Assembly: GCF_036324365.1 (NCBI RefSeq)
Contig: NZ_CP137080.1
Location: 1 to 64,000 of the forward strand
Length of the DNA: 64,000 nucleotides
Reading direction: 5' to 3'
Origin: Microbacterium limosum
Lineage (GTDB): Bacteria; Actinomycetota; Actinomycetes; Actinomycetales; Microbacteriaceae
Positions 11,000 through 18,027 of this stretch are shown here, one piece after another. The stretch's first letter is position 1. Every line of letters starts with the position of its first letter. The notes beneath the pieces were generated by a model. That model did not search any database. It was not told where the DNA came from and saw only the letters and a program-made list of their open reading frames with translations. Both the position numbers and the translations under genes were made by a program.

Positions 11000-11011
11000 C
11001 TTGGAGGTTGC

Positions 11012-11085
11012 GGGGCTATAGCTCAGGCGGTTAGAGCGCTTCACTGATAATGAAGAGGTCCCAGGTTCAAGTCCTGGTAGCCCCA
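11012..11085 (+). tRNA. tRNA-Ile (GAT)
   Basis: The 74-nt cloverleaf has acceptor arms GGGGCTA/TAGCCCC, D-arm GCTCAGGCGGTTAGAGC, anticodon loop CTGATAA (anticodon GAT) and T-arm with GGTTCAAGTC. The discriminator base is A and CCA is not encoded. It is not flanked by rRNA genes here. Confidence 0.97.
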
Positions 11086-11099
11086 CTCCTCACCCGCAC

Positions 11100-11175
11100 G
11101 GGGCCTTAGCTCAGTTGGTAGAGCGCCTGCTTTGCAAGCAGGATGTCAGGAGTTCGAATCTCCTAGGCTCCACCA
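11100..11175 (+). tRNA. tRNA-Ala (TGC)
   Basis: Acceptor arms GGGGCCT/AGGCTCC (one G-U pair) close a 73-nt cloverleaf with anticodon loop TTTGCAA (anticodon TGC) and T-arm with AGTTCGAATC. The discriminator A is followed by an encoded CCA (11173-11175), unlike the tRNA-Ile 14 nt upstream. Confidence 0.97.
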
Positions 11176-11233
11176 CTGCCTGGTCGGCCCCGGCGAGGCC
11201 ATCCGCTCGGTCCCTCGGCAGGCCCCGGCTCGG

Positions 11234-11239
11234 TAGGGT
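11234..11239 (+). promoter_or_regulatory. -10 box for a leaderless NUDIX transcript
   Basis: TAGGGT ends 6 nt before the ATG at 11246, so the start codon would be at the mRNA 5' end. This favours the first of two nearby ATGs. Confidence 0.4.
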
Positions 11240-11245
11240 GGGCGG

Positions 11246-11668
11246 ATGGACATGCGGGTCGCGGCATACGCCGTCATCGTCGAGGACGACCGCATCCTGC
11301 TCGCGCGGTGGACGGAAGGACTCCGTCCCGCGTGGACCCTGCCGGGCGGCGGCCTCGATCCGGGTGAGGATCCCGCTGCCGCCGCGCGACGCGAGGTTCG
11401 GGAGGAGACCGGCCTCGACGCCGTCATCGGCGAGCTGCTCGGCATCCACTCCCGCGTCATCCCCGCCGCCAAGCGGGTGACGGCCGGGGCGGCGGCCCCG
11501 CTCCACACGCTGCGCATCGTCTACCGCGCGAGCGTGCGGGGCGGAACCTTGCGCAACGAGGTCGGCGGTTCGACCGATCGCGCGGAGTGGGTGCGCCTCG
11601 ACGAGCTGGACCGACGCCAGCGCGTGAGCCTCGTCGGCATCGGCCTGAAGATGGCCGGCCTGCGCTGA
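11246..11668 (+). CDS. NUDIX hydrolase
   Basis: A 140-residue NUDIX hydrolase, which cleaves nucleoside diphosphates linked to another moiety. The NUDIX box spans about residues 37-59: GGGLDPGEDPAAAARREVRE followed by ETGL, with every catalytic Glu present. The fold is the plain single-domain form with no substrate-specifying extension, so the substrate is unknown. A second ATG two codons in is an alternative. The stop codon lies one base from the end of the convergent YbaK-family gene. Confidence 0.9.
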   Translation: MDMRVAAYAVIVEDDRILLARWTEGLRPAWTLPGGGLDPGEDPAAAARREVREETGLDAVIGELLGIHSRVIPAAKRVTAGAAAPLHTLRIVYRASVRGGTLRNEVGGSTDRAEWVRLDELDRRQRVSLVGIGLKMAGLR

Positions 11669-11669
11669 C

Positions 11670-12158
11670 TCAGTTCGAGATGTCGGCGATCGTCGCGCCG
11701 AGGGCGCTCAGCAGCTCGGCGGAGTCGACGAAGAGGCTGAACCCGTGCGCGCCCGCGCCCATCGCGATGCGGCCGGAGATGCGCTCGTCGGCGAAGACGG
11801 GCCACGCGGTCGTGCTGCCAAGCGGCACGATCGTGCCCCGCTCGTAGCCGGTCGCCGCGAGGGCGACCTCGGGTTCCGGCAGCCTCAGCTTGTTGACGCC
11901 CACGACGCCCCGCAGCTTGGGCCACGCGATCTGGCGATCACCGGGCACCAGTGCGAAGAGGAACGTGTCGTCGCTGCGTTTCACGACGAGCGTCTTGACG
12001 ATGCGCGCGGGTTCTATCCCGAGTCCGGCCGCGGCCTCCTCGAGGGAGTGGGCGGCCGGTCGCGGTACGACGCTGACCGCAAGCCCCAATGCGGATGCCG
12101 CGTCCCGCACTCGTGCGGTCGCGGCATCCGTCGTCGTGTCGGTGTCCGGATCAGGCAT
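11670..12158 (-). CDS. YbaK/ProX-type aminoacyl-tRNA deacylase
   Basis: The 162-residue product matches the YbaK/EbsC family, which hydrolyses mischarged aminoacyl-tRNAs such as Cys-tRNA(Pro). Visible features are the conserved core from IVKTLVVKRSDDTFLFALVPGD through GVNKLRLPEPEVALAATGYERG and IVPLG, with the family Lys at about residue 56 and the GxxxP elements. It overlaps the stop of the upstream membrane-protein gene by 8 bp, so both lie on one leftward transcript. I have not assigned the amino acid specificity. Confidence 0.87.
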   Translation of the reverse strand: MPDPDTDTTTDAATARVRDAASALGLAVSVVPRPAAHSLEEAAAGLGIEPARIVKTLVVKRSDDTFLFALVPGDRQIAWPKLRGVVGVNKLRLPEPEVALAATGYERGTIVPLGSTTAWPVFADERISGRIAMGAGAHGFSLFVDSAELLSALGATIADISN

Positions 12159-12741
12159 CCGGAGCGGCGAGCGGGTCGTCGGCAACCCAGAGCTCGTCGT
12201 CGGCGCGCAGCGTCTGCCACGCGGCGTACAGGACTCCGGCCGCGGCGAGCACGCCGAAGACGATGGCGATGACACCGCCGACGCCGGGTCCCGACTTCTT
12301 GGGGGCCGGCTCGAGCGCGGCGAGGCGCTTCGCGATTGCCTTCGTCGCCTGCTTGCGGTACTTGTCGGCGTTCTTGCCGACCTTCCTCGTGTCGGGGAAC
12401 TCGAAGCCCTTGCCGGAGGCGATCCGGGCGCGCGTGTCGTTGGCGGCGTCCCACACCGAGAGGGCCGAGCCCACGACGGTGCCGACGGCGGGAACGACCT
12501 TGTGGTCGAGCGCGTGACGACCGGCGCGCACTCCCCTGTCGACGACGGGGAGGACTCGGTCGGTGTAGGTGTGCTGCACGGTCGGAACGATCTGCTCACG
12601 CGAGTAGTTGCCGAGCTGGCGGCCGGCCTCGCGGGCCATCCCGGCGGCCTCTCCGACCAGCACCTGCTGTGACTCCCACAGTTTGGTGGCGGAATCCTGC
12701 AGCTTGCGGAGTTCCTTCTTGCGCTTACGGCTCAGGCTCAC
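12151..12741 (-). CDS. Uncharacterised single-pass membrane protein
   Basis: I do not recognise this 196-residue protein beyond a general resemblance to hypothetical proteins of Microbacteriaceae. It begins with a basic helix (SRKRKKELRKLQDSA), continues with a helical, apolipoprotein-like region (about residues 15-130), then a short Lys-rich segment, and ends with one transmembrane helix (about residues 152-173, VGGVIAIVFGVLAAAGVLYAAW) and an acidic tail. I chose the GTG at 12741 because GAGGAGG lies 5-12 nt before it. It is co-transcribed with the YbaK-family gene. The topology suggests a membrane-anchored cytosolic protein. Confidence 0.72.
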   Translation of the reverse strand: MSLSRKRKKELRKLQDSATKLWESQQVLVGEAAGMAREAGRQLGNYSREQIVPTVQHTYTDRVLPVVDRGVRAGRHALDHKVVPAVGTVVGSALSVWDAANDTRARIASGKGFEFPDTRKVGKNADKYRKQATKAIAKRLAALEPAPKKSGPGVGGVIAIVFGVLAAAGVLYAAWQTLRADDELWVADDPLAAPDA

Positions 12742-12846
12742 GGGGCCTCCTCGATCGCTGGTGGACGACAGGCGTCGTGCCCCCATCTTGCCACGTGCAT
12801 GCCCCGGGGCCGGGCTTCCTCCCGATTCCTATGGGAGAATGGCGGG

Positions 12847-13404
12847 ATGCCGCACCACTCCGCTGTCGCAACCCTGCACACCAATCACGGCGACATCGTC
12901 GTCAATCTCTACGGCGACCACGCCCCCCGCACGGTCAAGAACTTCATCGGGCTGGCCGACGGCACGGGTGAGTGGACCGATCCCGCGACGGGCAAGCCCG
13001 GCGAGGGTCCCCTCTACAAGGACGTCATCTTCCACCGCATCATCCCCGGCTTCATGATCCAGGGCGGCGACCCGCTCGGTCAGGGCACCGGCGGACCCGG
13101 ATACAACTTCGACGACGAGATCCACCCCGAGCTCACCTTCGGCTCGCCGTACGTCCTCGCCATGGCCAACGCGGGACTGCGACGCAACGCGATCACCGGC
13201 AAGGCCGAGGGCACGAACGGATCGCAGTTCTTCATCACGACCGATCCGACGCCGTGGCTGCAGGGCAAGCACACGATCTTCGGCGAGGTCGCGGACGACG
13301 CGTCCCGTTCGGTCGTCGATGCGATCGCACAGGTGCCGACGGCCTCCGGGGACCGCCCCATCGAGCCCGTGGTCATCCAGTCGATCGACGTCGTCTCGCT
13401 CTGA
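12847..13404 (+). CDS. Cyclophilin-type peptidyl-prolyl isomerase
   Basis: Cyclophilins catalyse cis/trans isomerisation of prolyl bonds. The 185-residue protein has the fold from ATLHTNHGDIVVNLYGDHAP, the active-site block FHRIIPGFMIQGGDP (catalytic Arg in HRIIPGFMIQGG), NGSQFFITT, and W-LQGKHTIFGEV. There is no signal peptide, so it acts in the cytoplasm, as for the equivalent PpiA protein encoded near dnaA in other actinobacteria. The ATG at 12847 gives a normal N terminus. A rhomboid gene starts 6 nt downstream and is probably co-transcribed. Confidence 0.94.
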   Translation: MPHHSAVATLHTNHGDIVVNLYGDHAPRTVKNFIGLADGTGEWTDPATGKPGEGPLYKDVIFHRIIPGFMIQGGDPLGQGTGGPGYNFDDEIHPELTFGSPYVLAMANAGLRRNAITGKAEGTNGSQFFITTDPTPWLQGKHTIFGEVADDASRSVVDAIAQVPTASGDRPIEPVVIQSIDVVSL

Positions 13405-13410
13405 CGACGC

Positions 13411-14238
13411 GTGTCCGCCGGCCAGCCGCGCAACGCAGAGGACTTCTGCTACCGGCATCCTGATCGGCGCAGCTATGTGCTGTGTCAGCGCTGCCTGCGC
13501 ACGATCTGTCCGGAGTGCCAGACCCAGGCGGCGGTCGGCGTCATCTGCCCCGAGTGCTTGGCGCAGCAGCGCCAGCAGACGCCGCCGCGCGTCAAGCGGG
13601 CGGCACGCAGGCTCGATTCGCGCCCGCTGGTCAGCTACTGGATCGTCGGGATCACCGCGGCCCTCTTCGTCGTCGCCCTCTTCGTTCCGCTGACCGGGTT
13701 CCTCGCCTTCAACAGCCTGTATCTCATGCCCGAGCTGGGCGCCTTCCAGCCGTGGCGGCTCTTCACGGCCCTGCTGGCGCACGGCAGCTTCTGGCACCTG
13801 GCGCTGAATATGCTCGCCGTCTGGCTCATCGGGCGCAGTCTCGAGCCCCTCCTCGGGCACATGAGATTCCTGGCGCTCTATCTCATCGCCGGGCTCGGCG
13901 GCTCCGTCGCCGTGGCGCTGCTCGCTCCGGGCACGTTCGTCATCGGAGCATCCGGCGCGGTCTTCGGGCTTCTCGGCGCGCTGCTCATCATCGGACGCCA
14001 CATCGGGGCGAACATCACCGGCATCCTCGTGATCCTCGGCATCAACCTGGTGCTGAGCTTCCTGCCCGGATCATCGATCTCGTGGCAGGCGCACGTGGGC
14101 GGCCTGGCGGTGGGCGCGCTTCTCGGTCTGATCTACGCGCGCACCCGCGCCGCGAGCCAGGCGACGATGCAGAACCTGCTGGTGGGCGCTGTCGCCGCGG
14201 GTCTCGTCGTGCTCTGCGCAGTGCCGGCGCTCACCTGA
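13411..14238 (+). CDS. Rhomboid intramembrane serine protease with N-terminal zinc finger
   Basis: Rhomboids cleave substrates within the membrane. The 275-residue protein has an N-terminal B-box-like zinc finger (about residues 13-51: CYRHP, CQRC, CPEC, CPEC), then six to seven membrane helices. The Ser-His dyad is visible: Ser181 in GASGAVFG and His228 in WQAHVGGLAVG. The GRSLEPLLGHMRF loop and SFWHLALNMLAVW match the family L1 and helix 2 motifs. The GTG start is 6 nt after the cyclophilin stop. Location between the cyclophilin gene and crgA is usual in actinobacteria, and its substrate is unknown. Confidence 0.93.
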   Translation: MSAGQPRNAEDFCYRHPDRRSYVLCQRCLRTICPECQTQAAVGVICPECLAQQRQQTPPRVKRAARRLDSRPLVSYWIVGITAALFVVALFVPLTGFLAFNSLYLMPELGAFQPWRLFTALLAHGSFWHLALNMLAVWLIGRSLEPLLGHMRFLALYLIAGLGGSVAVALLAPGTFVIGASGAVFGLLGALLIIGRHIGANITGILVILGINLVLSFLPGSSISWQAHVGGLAVGALLGLIYARTRAASQATMQNLLVGAVAAGLVVLCAVPALT

Positions 14239-14245
14239 AGCGTCG

Positions 14246-14297
14246 ACTTCTCCACACCTTTATCCACAGTGTGGAGAAGTTACACGCGTGTAGTTCC
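14246..14297. promoter_or_regulatory. Perfect inverted repeat enclosing a DnaA box, plus a palindrome shared with oriC
   Basis: Between the convergent ends of the rhomboid gene and crgA, a perfect 12-bp inverted repeat (arms 14246-14257 and 14269-14280, ACTTCTCCACAC and its complement) encloses an 11-nt loop containing a perfect DnaA box, TTATCCACA (14260-14268). Immediately after lies the palindrome TACACGCGTGTA (14281-14292); ACACGCGTGTAGTTCC (14282-14297) recurs exactly in oriC at 1834-1849. It could act as a bidirectional terminator, a DnaA site, or both; there is no T-tract. Confidence 0.7.
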
Positions 14298-14305
14298 TCG
14301 CCGCG

Positions 14306-14539
14306 TCAGCGCCAGCGGGTGGTCATCAGGAACCCGATGAGCGCGATCCCGAAGCCGATCGCGAGGTTCCACGCGGCGATCCCGGGGATCGGCAGGTTGC
14401 CGCCGCTGATGTAGAAGACGAGCACCCACACCAGTCCGAGCAGCATGAAGCCGACCATGAGCGGCTTGAACCACACGGGGTTGGGGGCGTCGGCGTCGCG
14501 TCGGGGCGCCTCGGGATCGACCTCGTCGGAACGTGCCAT
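14306..14539 (-). CDS. crgA: Cell division protein CrgA
   Basis: CrgA is a small two-helix membrane protein of the actinobacterial divisome that interacts with FtsZ, FtsI/PbpA and other division factors. The 77-residue product has a charged N terminus (MARSDEVDPEAPRRDADAPN), the conserved PVWFKPLMVGFMLLGLVWVL first helix, the IPGI/AWNLAIGFG turn and a second helix ending MTTRWR. It is divergent from the class E sortase gene, and its place near the pknB cluster is conserved in actinobacteria. A TAGACT box 7 nt upstream implies a leaderless mRNA. Confidence 0.95.
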   Translation of the reverse strand: MARSDEVDPEAPRRDADAPNPVWFKPLMVGFMLLGLVWVLVFYISGGNLPIPGIAAWNLAIGFGIALIGFLMTTRWR

Positions 14540-14546
14540 GCCTCCC

Positions 14547-14587
14547 AGTCTACCGGGCACCCGGCGTCCAGCCGGGTGCCTTAGGAT
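14547..14587. promoter_or_regulatory. Divergent promoters of crgA and the sortase gene around a 10-bp inverted repeat
   Basis: On the minus strand TAGACT (14547-14552) lies 7 nt before the crgA ATG. On the plus strand TAGGAT (14582-14587) lies 6 nt before the sortase GTG. Between them is a perfect 10-bp inverted repeat with a 5-nt loop (14556-14565 and 14571-14580, GGCACCCGGC and complement). It covers both -35 zones, so it may be an operator coordinating both genes. Confidence 0.45.
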
Positions 14588-14593
14588 CGCCGC

Positions 14594-15433
14594 GTGGACT
14601 CTGACGACACGGGGAGGCGCTCGGAGCACCCCGAAGGCGCGCCGATCACGCGCGGTGAGCGATCGCGCCGCCGTGCGGGTGCCGCCCCGCGGCGGCGCGC
14701 GAGCGTCACCGGGGTGATCGGCGAGGTCCTGTTGACGGCCGGCGTTCTCGTGTTCCTCTTCATCGCCTGGCAGATGTGGATCGGCGATCTCATCGGCGCG
14801 GCGCGCAACACCGCCGAGGCGCAATCGCTCGCGCAGGAGTGGGAGCAGCAGGCGCAGTCGCAGACCCCGTCCGCGCAGCCCACGCCGGATGCCACGGCCG
14901 CCGAGGCCCCGGTCGCTCCCGTCGAGCCGGTCATCGCGCCAGAACCCGCCGATGGGCAGGAGTTCGGGATCATGTACATCCCCCGCTTCGGCCCCGACTA
15001 CCAGGTGCGCATCGGCGGCGGCGTCTCTCGCTCCCGCACCCTCGACACCATCGGCATCGGCCATTACCCCGACACCCAGATGCCCGGCGAGGTCGGCAAC
15101 TTCGCGGTCGCGGCCCACCGCACGGGCTACGGCGGCGCCCCCTTCTACCGGATCGCGGAGCTGCACGCGGGCGACCCCATCATCGTCGAGACCCAGGACG
15201 GCTGGTACACTTACCGCTTCCGCAACCTGGAGTATGTGCGCCCGAGCGCCGTCGAGGTGCTGAACGCCGTGCCCCAGGACACGGTCGAGGGCACGGGCGA
15301 GCGTTACCTCACGATGACCAGCTGCTCCCCCAAGTACACGATCATGGAGCGCATCATCGGCTACAGCGTCTTCGAGTCCTTCACGCCCCGTTCCGCGGGC
15401 GCGCCCGCCGAGCTCGCGGGACGGGGGGCCTGA
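14594..15433 (+). CDS. Class E sortase
   Basis: Sortases cut a sorting signal and link surface proteins to the cell wall. The 279-residue protein has a basic, Arg-rich cytosolic N terminus, one membrane helix (about residues 39-60, VIGEVLLTAGVLVFLFIAW), a Pro/Ala/Gln linker, and the sortase beta-barrel. Catalytic His175 (AAHRTGYGGAPF), Cys244 (TMTSCSPKYT) and Arg253 (MERIIGY) are all present; TMTSC fits class E. GTG start without a ribosome site but with a TAGGAT box 6 nt upstream (leaderless). It overlaps the next small gene (TGATG). Confidence 0.93.
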   Translation: MDSDDTGRRSEHPEGAPITRGERSRRRAGAAPRRRASVTGVIGEVLLTAGVLVFLFIAWQMWIGDLIGAARNTAEAQSLAQEWEQQAQSQTPSAQPTPDATAAEAPVAPVEPVIAPEPADGQEFGIMYIPRFGPDYQVRIGGGVSRSRTLDTIGIGHYPDTQMPGEVGNFAVAAHRTGYGGAPFYRIAELHAGDPIIVETQDGWYTYRFRNLEYVRPSAVEVLNAVPQDTVEGTGERYLTMTSCSPKYTIMERIIGYSVFESFTPRSAGAPAELAGRGA

Positions 15434-15588
15434 TGTACGCGGCGCTGTGGCGCGTGCTTCCGGGACCCTGGTGGGTGCGGCTGCTCATCCTCCTCGTTCT
15501 CGCCGCCGCGATCGTGTATGTCCTGTTCTTCTACGTCTTCCCCGTCGTGGGTCTATGGCTGACCCCGGAGGAGGTGACGGTCGAGTGA
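15433..15588 (+). CDS. Small membrane protein between sortase and amidotransferase genes
   Basis: The 51-residue product has a single strong transmembrane helix (about residues 16-40, VRLLILLVLAAAIVYVLFFYVFP) followed by a short acidic tail (LTPEEVTVE). Its ATG shares the A of the sortase stop (TGATG), and its own stop overlaps the next gene by 4 bp (GTGA), so all three genes are translationally coupled. That coupling and the conserved coding capacity make it a real gene. The function is unknown; it may accompany the sortase in the membrane. Confidence 0.8.
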   Translation: MYAALWRVLPGPWWVRLLILLVLAAAIVYVLFFYVFPVVGLWLTPEEVTVE

Positions 15589-16232
15589 GCTTCCGCGTGC
15601 TCGTGGTCGACAACGACGACAGCTTCGTACACACCCTCTGCGACTACCTCGAGCAGCTGGGTGCGCAGGTGCACGTGCGGCGCAGCCGTGAGATCGCGGC
15701 GGATGCCGCGGCATCCGCCCTCGCCGTCGCCGACGCCGACGCCGTGCTCGTCTCCCCGGGCCCCGGACGCCCCTCAGACGCGGGGGCCTCGATCTCGGTG
15801 ATTCACGCGGCGGCCGAGTCCGGCGTGCCCGTGCTGGGTGTCTGCCTCGGCCATCAGGCGCTCGCGGAGGCGTTCGGGGGACGCGTCTCCGTCGCCCCCG
15901 AGCTCATGCACGGCAAGATCTCACGCGTGACGCACGCGGGCGAGGATCTGTTCGCCGGGCTCCCCGAGCCGGTGACGGTCGGCCGGTATCACTCGCTCGC
16001 CGTCGAACCCGACTCGGTCCCCCCGGTGCTCCAGGTCACGGCAACGACGGAGAGCGGGACCATCATGGCCCTCGCGCATCGCACGCTCCCGCTGTGGGGA
16101 GTGCAGTTCCATCCGGAGAGCGTGCTCACCGAGGGTGGACATCGCCTGCTGGCGAACTGGCTCGCGGTGGCCGGGATGCCGGGTGCCGTCGCGGCCTCCC
16201 TCGGGTTGCACCCGCTGGTGGTCGCCTCCTGA
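15585..16232 (+). CDS. Class I glutamine amidotransferase (PabA/TrpG type)
   Basis: This is the glutaminase subunit that feeds ammonia to anthranilate or aminodeoxychorismate synthase. The 215-residue protein shows VVDNDDSFVHTL at the N terminus, the nucleophile Cys in VLGVCLGHQAL, and the His/Glu pair in QFHPESVLTEGGH. Genes of this kind beside pknB are annotated trpG or pabA in other actinobacteria; with no chorismate-binding partner in the window I cannot decide between the two. The GTG at 15585 is preceded by GGAGGAGG and overlaps the upstream stop. Confidence 0.9.
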   Translation: MSFRVLVVDNDDSFVHTLCDYLEQLGAQVHVRRSREIAADAAASALAVADADAVLVSPGPGRPSDAGASISVIHAAAESGVPVLGVCLGHQALAEAFGGRVSVAPELMHGKISRVTHAGEDLFAGLPEPVTVGRYHSLAVEPDSVPPVLQVTATTESGTIMALAHRTLPLWGVQFHPESVLTEGGHRLLANWLAVAGMPGAVAASLGLHPLVVAS

Positions 16233-16249
16233 GGGACGCCCGGTCGTGA

Positions 16250-17959
16250 TCAGCCTGAGGCGGGGCCGGTGCAGTACGTCAGCGAGATCGTCGACCCCAC
16301 CGGCGCCTCTCCCGGGGGGAGGGACTGCTGCGAGACCGTCGGCGGCTCGGTCGCCGGGCAGTTCGGGTCTTCGATCTGTTCGACGGTGAGGGCGACGTCG
16401 GGCCCCTCGATCTCGGCCGTCGCCGATTCGAGCGTGAAGCCGACGTAGTTCTTCAGCGCCACGCGGCCCGTCGCGGTGACGAGGTTGACCACCGAGCCGA
16501 CGATCACCTCGTCGCCCGCGACCGGGGAGGATGAGATGACCTGGCCCTCCGCCAGGCCGGGCACGCTGCGCGCGGAGATCTGCCCGATCTGCAGGCCGGC
16601 CGATTCGAGGGCCGCGCGCGCGTCGTCGGTCGAGAGGCCTTCCACGGGGGGCACCGAGACGGTCTCGGCCCCCGTCGAGACGTAGACGGTGATGTCCTGC
16701 CCGACGTTCACACTCGTGCCGGCGCCCGGTGTGGTGCGGATGACCGAGCCGTCGGGCACGATATCACTCGCCTCGCTGCGGCGCACAACACCGAGGTCCT
16801 CCTCCGCGAGGGCGCGTTCGGCCGACTCGAAGGTGGAGCCGACGACGTCGGGCACGATGCGCGACGTGGACGGGACGTCCGATCCCGGCTGGATGGTGAC
16901 GATCCAGAAGAAGAGGGAGATGATGACCACCGCGAGCACGGCGAGCCCCGTCCAGATCCACGCGGCGGGAGGACCGCTCTGCGTGCGCGCCATCGTCGTG
17001 TCGGTGCTCAGCTGACGGAGCGAACGAGCCGTCTCGGCCGCCTGCCGCGGGTTCGCGCCGTAGAGCTCGCTGGAGAGGGCCGTCACCTGGCGCTTGCTGG
17101 GCGCGGCGCCGGCCTGGGTCTCGGCGAGGGCCTCGCGGAACTGGGCGGCTGTCTGGAAGCGCTGGTAGGGGTCCTTCGCGAGAGCCCGGAGCACGATCGC
17201 GTCGAGGGCGCGCGAGACCTCCGGTGCGATCTCTGACGGAGCCACCGGCGCTTCGCTCACGTGCTGGTAGGCCACGGCGACCGGCGAGTCACCCCGGAAC
17301 GGCGCTCGGCCGGTGAGCAGCTCGAAGAGGACGACGCCCGCCGAGTACAGGTCGGTGCGCGCGTCGACCGTCTCGCCCTTGGCCTGCTCGGGCGAGAAGT
17401 AGGCCGCGGTGCCGAGGATCGTCGTCGTCTCGGCGACCGTCGACGAGGAGTCGGAGACGGCGCGCGCGATGCCGAAGTCCATCACCTTCACCTGCCCGGA
17501 GGGGGTCACCATGACGTTCCCGGGCTTGATGTCCCGGTGGACGACGCCCGCCCGGTGGGAGTACTCGAGCGCCTCGAGGATGCCGTCGACGTAGCGCACC
17601 GCGTCGGCTTCCGGAACCGGGCCCTCCGCGACGATGTCCTTCAGCAGGCGCCCCTGGACGAGCTCCATCACGATGTACGGCACGGTGTGGACGGCGCCCG
17701 AGGCATCCGTCTCGTCGTCTTCCCCCGCGTCGTAGACGCGCACGATCGTCGGGTTCGCCATGCGCGAGGCCGCCTGGGCCTCGAGGCGGAAGCGGGTGCG
17801 GAATCCCGTGTCGTCGGCGAGCTCGCGCTTGAGGATCTTGATCGCCACGGTTCGGCCGAGGGTGAGGTCGAAGCCCCGGTAGACGCTGGCCATGCCGCCA
17901 CGGCCGATGAGGTCGTCGACCCGATAGCGGCCGGACAGCACACGTGGCTCGGTCGTCAC
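16250..17959 (-). CDS. pknB: Ser/Thr protein kinase PknB with PASTA domains
   Basis: PknB phosphorylates division and cell-wall proteins in response to peptidoglycan fragments sensed outside the cell. The 569-residue product has a kinase domain with GRGGMASVY, catalytic Lys41 (VAIKIL), [11 protein letters not shown] in VMDFGIAR, and a Thr-rich activation loop. A membrane helix (about residues 335-358) is followed by three PASTA repeats (about 365-430, 431-500, 500-569), compared with four in M. tuberculosis PknB. Start is GTG with GAGGAG upstream. It lies 68 bp downstream of pknA on the same strand. Confidence 0.96.
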   Translation of the reverse strand: MTTEPRVLSGRYRVDDLIGRGGMASVYRGFDLTLGRTVAIKILKRELADDTGFRTRFRLEAQAASRMANPTIVRVYDAGEDDETDASGAVHTVPYIVMELVQGRLLKDIVAEGPVPEADAVRYVDGILEALEYSHRAGVVHRDIKPGNVMVTPSGQVKVMDFGIARAVSDSSSTVAETTTILGTAAYFSPEQAKGETVDARTDLYSAGVVLFELLTGRAPFRGDSPVAVAYQHVSEAPVAPSEIAPEVSRALDAIVLRALAKDPYQRFQTAAQFREALAETQAGAAPSKRQVTALSSELYGANPRQAAETARSLRQLSTDTTMARTQSGPPAAWIWTGLAVLAVVIISLFFWIVTIQPGSDVPSTSRIVPDVVGSTFESAERALAEEDLGVVRRSEASDIVPDGSVIRTTPGAGTSVNVGQDITVYVSTGAETVSVPPVEGLSTDDARAALESAGLQIGQISARSVPGLAEGQVISSSPVAGDEVIVGSVVNLVTATGRVALKNYVGFTLESATAEIEGPDVALTVEQIEDPNCPATEPPTVSQQSLPPGEAPVGSTISLTYCTGPASG

Positions 17960-18027
17960 GAAGTACTCCTCGGCGGGTGAAACGGGTGTCTGCCTAGCCT
18001 ACGTGGCCGCGGGCGATCGGGTGAGCG

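Noticed and set aside
14246..14280. Plain rho-independent terminator only
   Set aside because: No T-tract follows, and the loop holds a perfect DnaA box, so a simple terminator does not explain it; kept as a mixed-function element.
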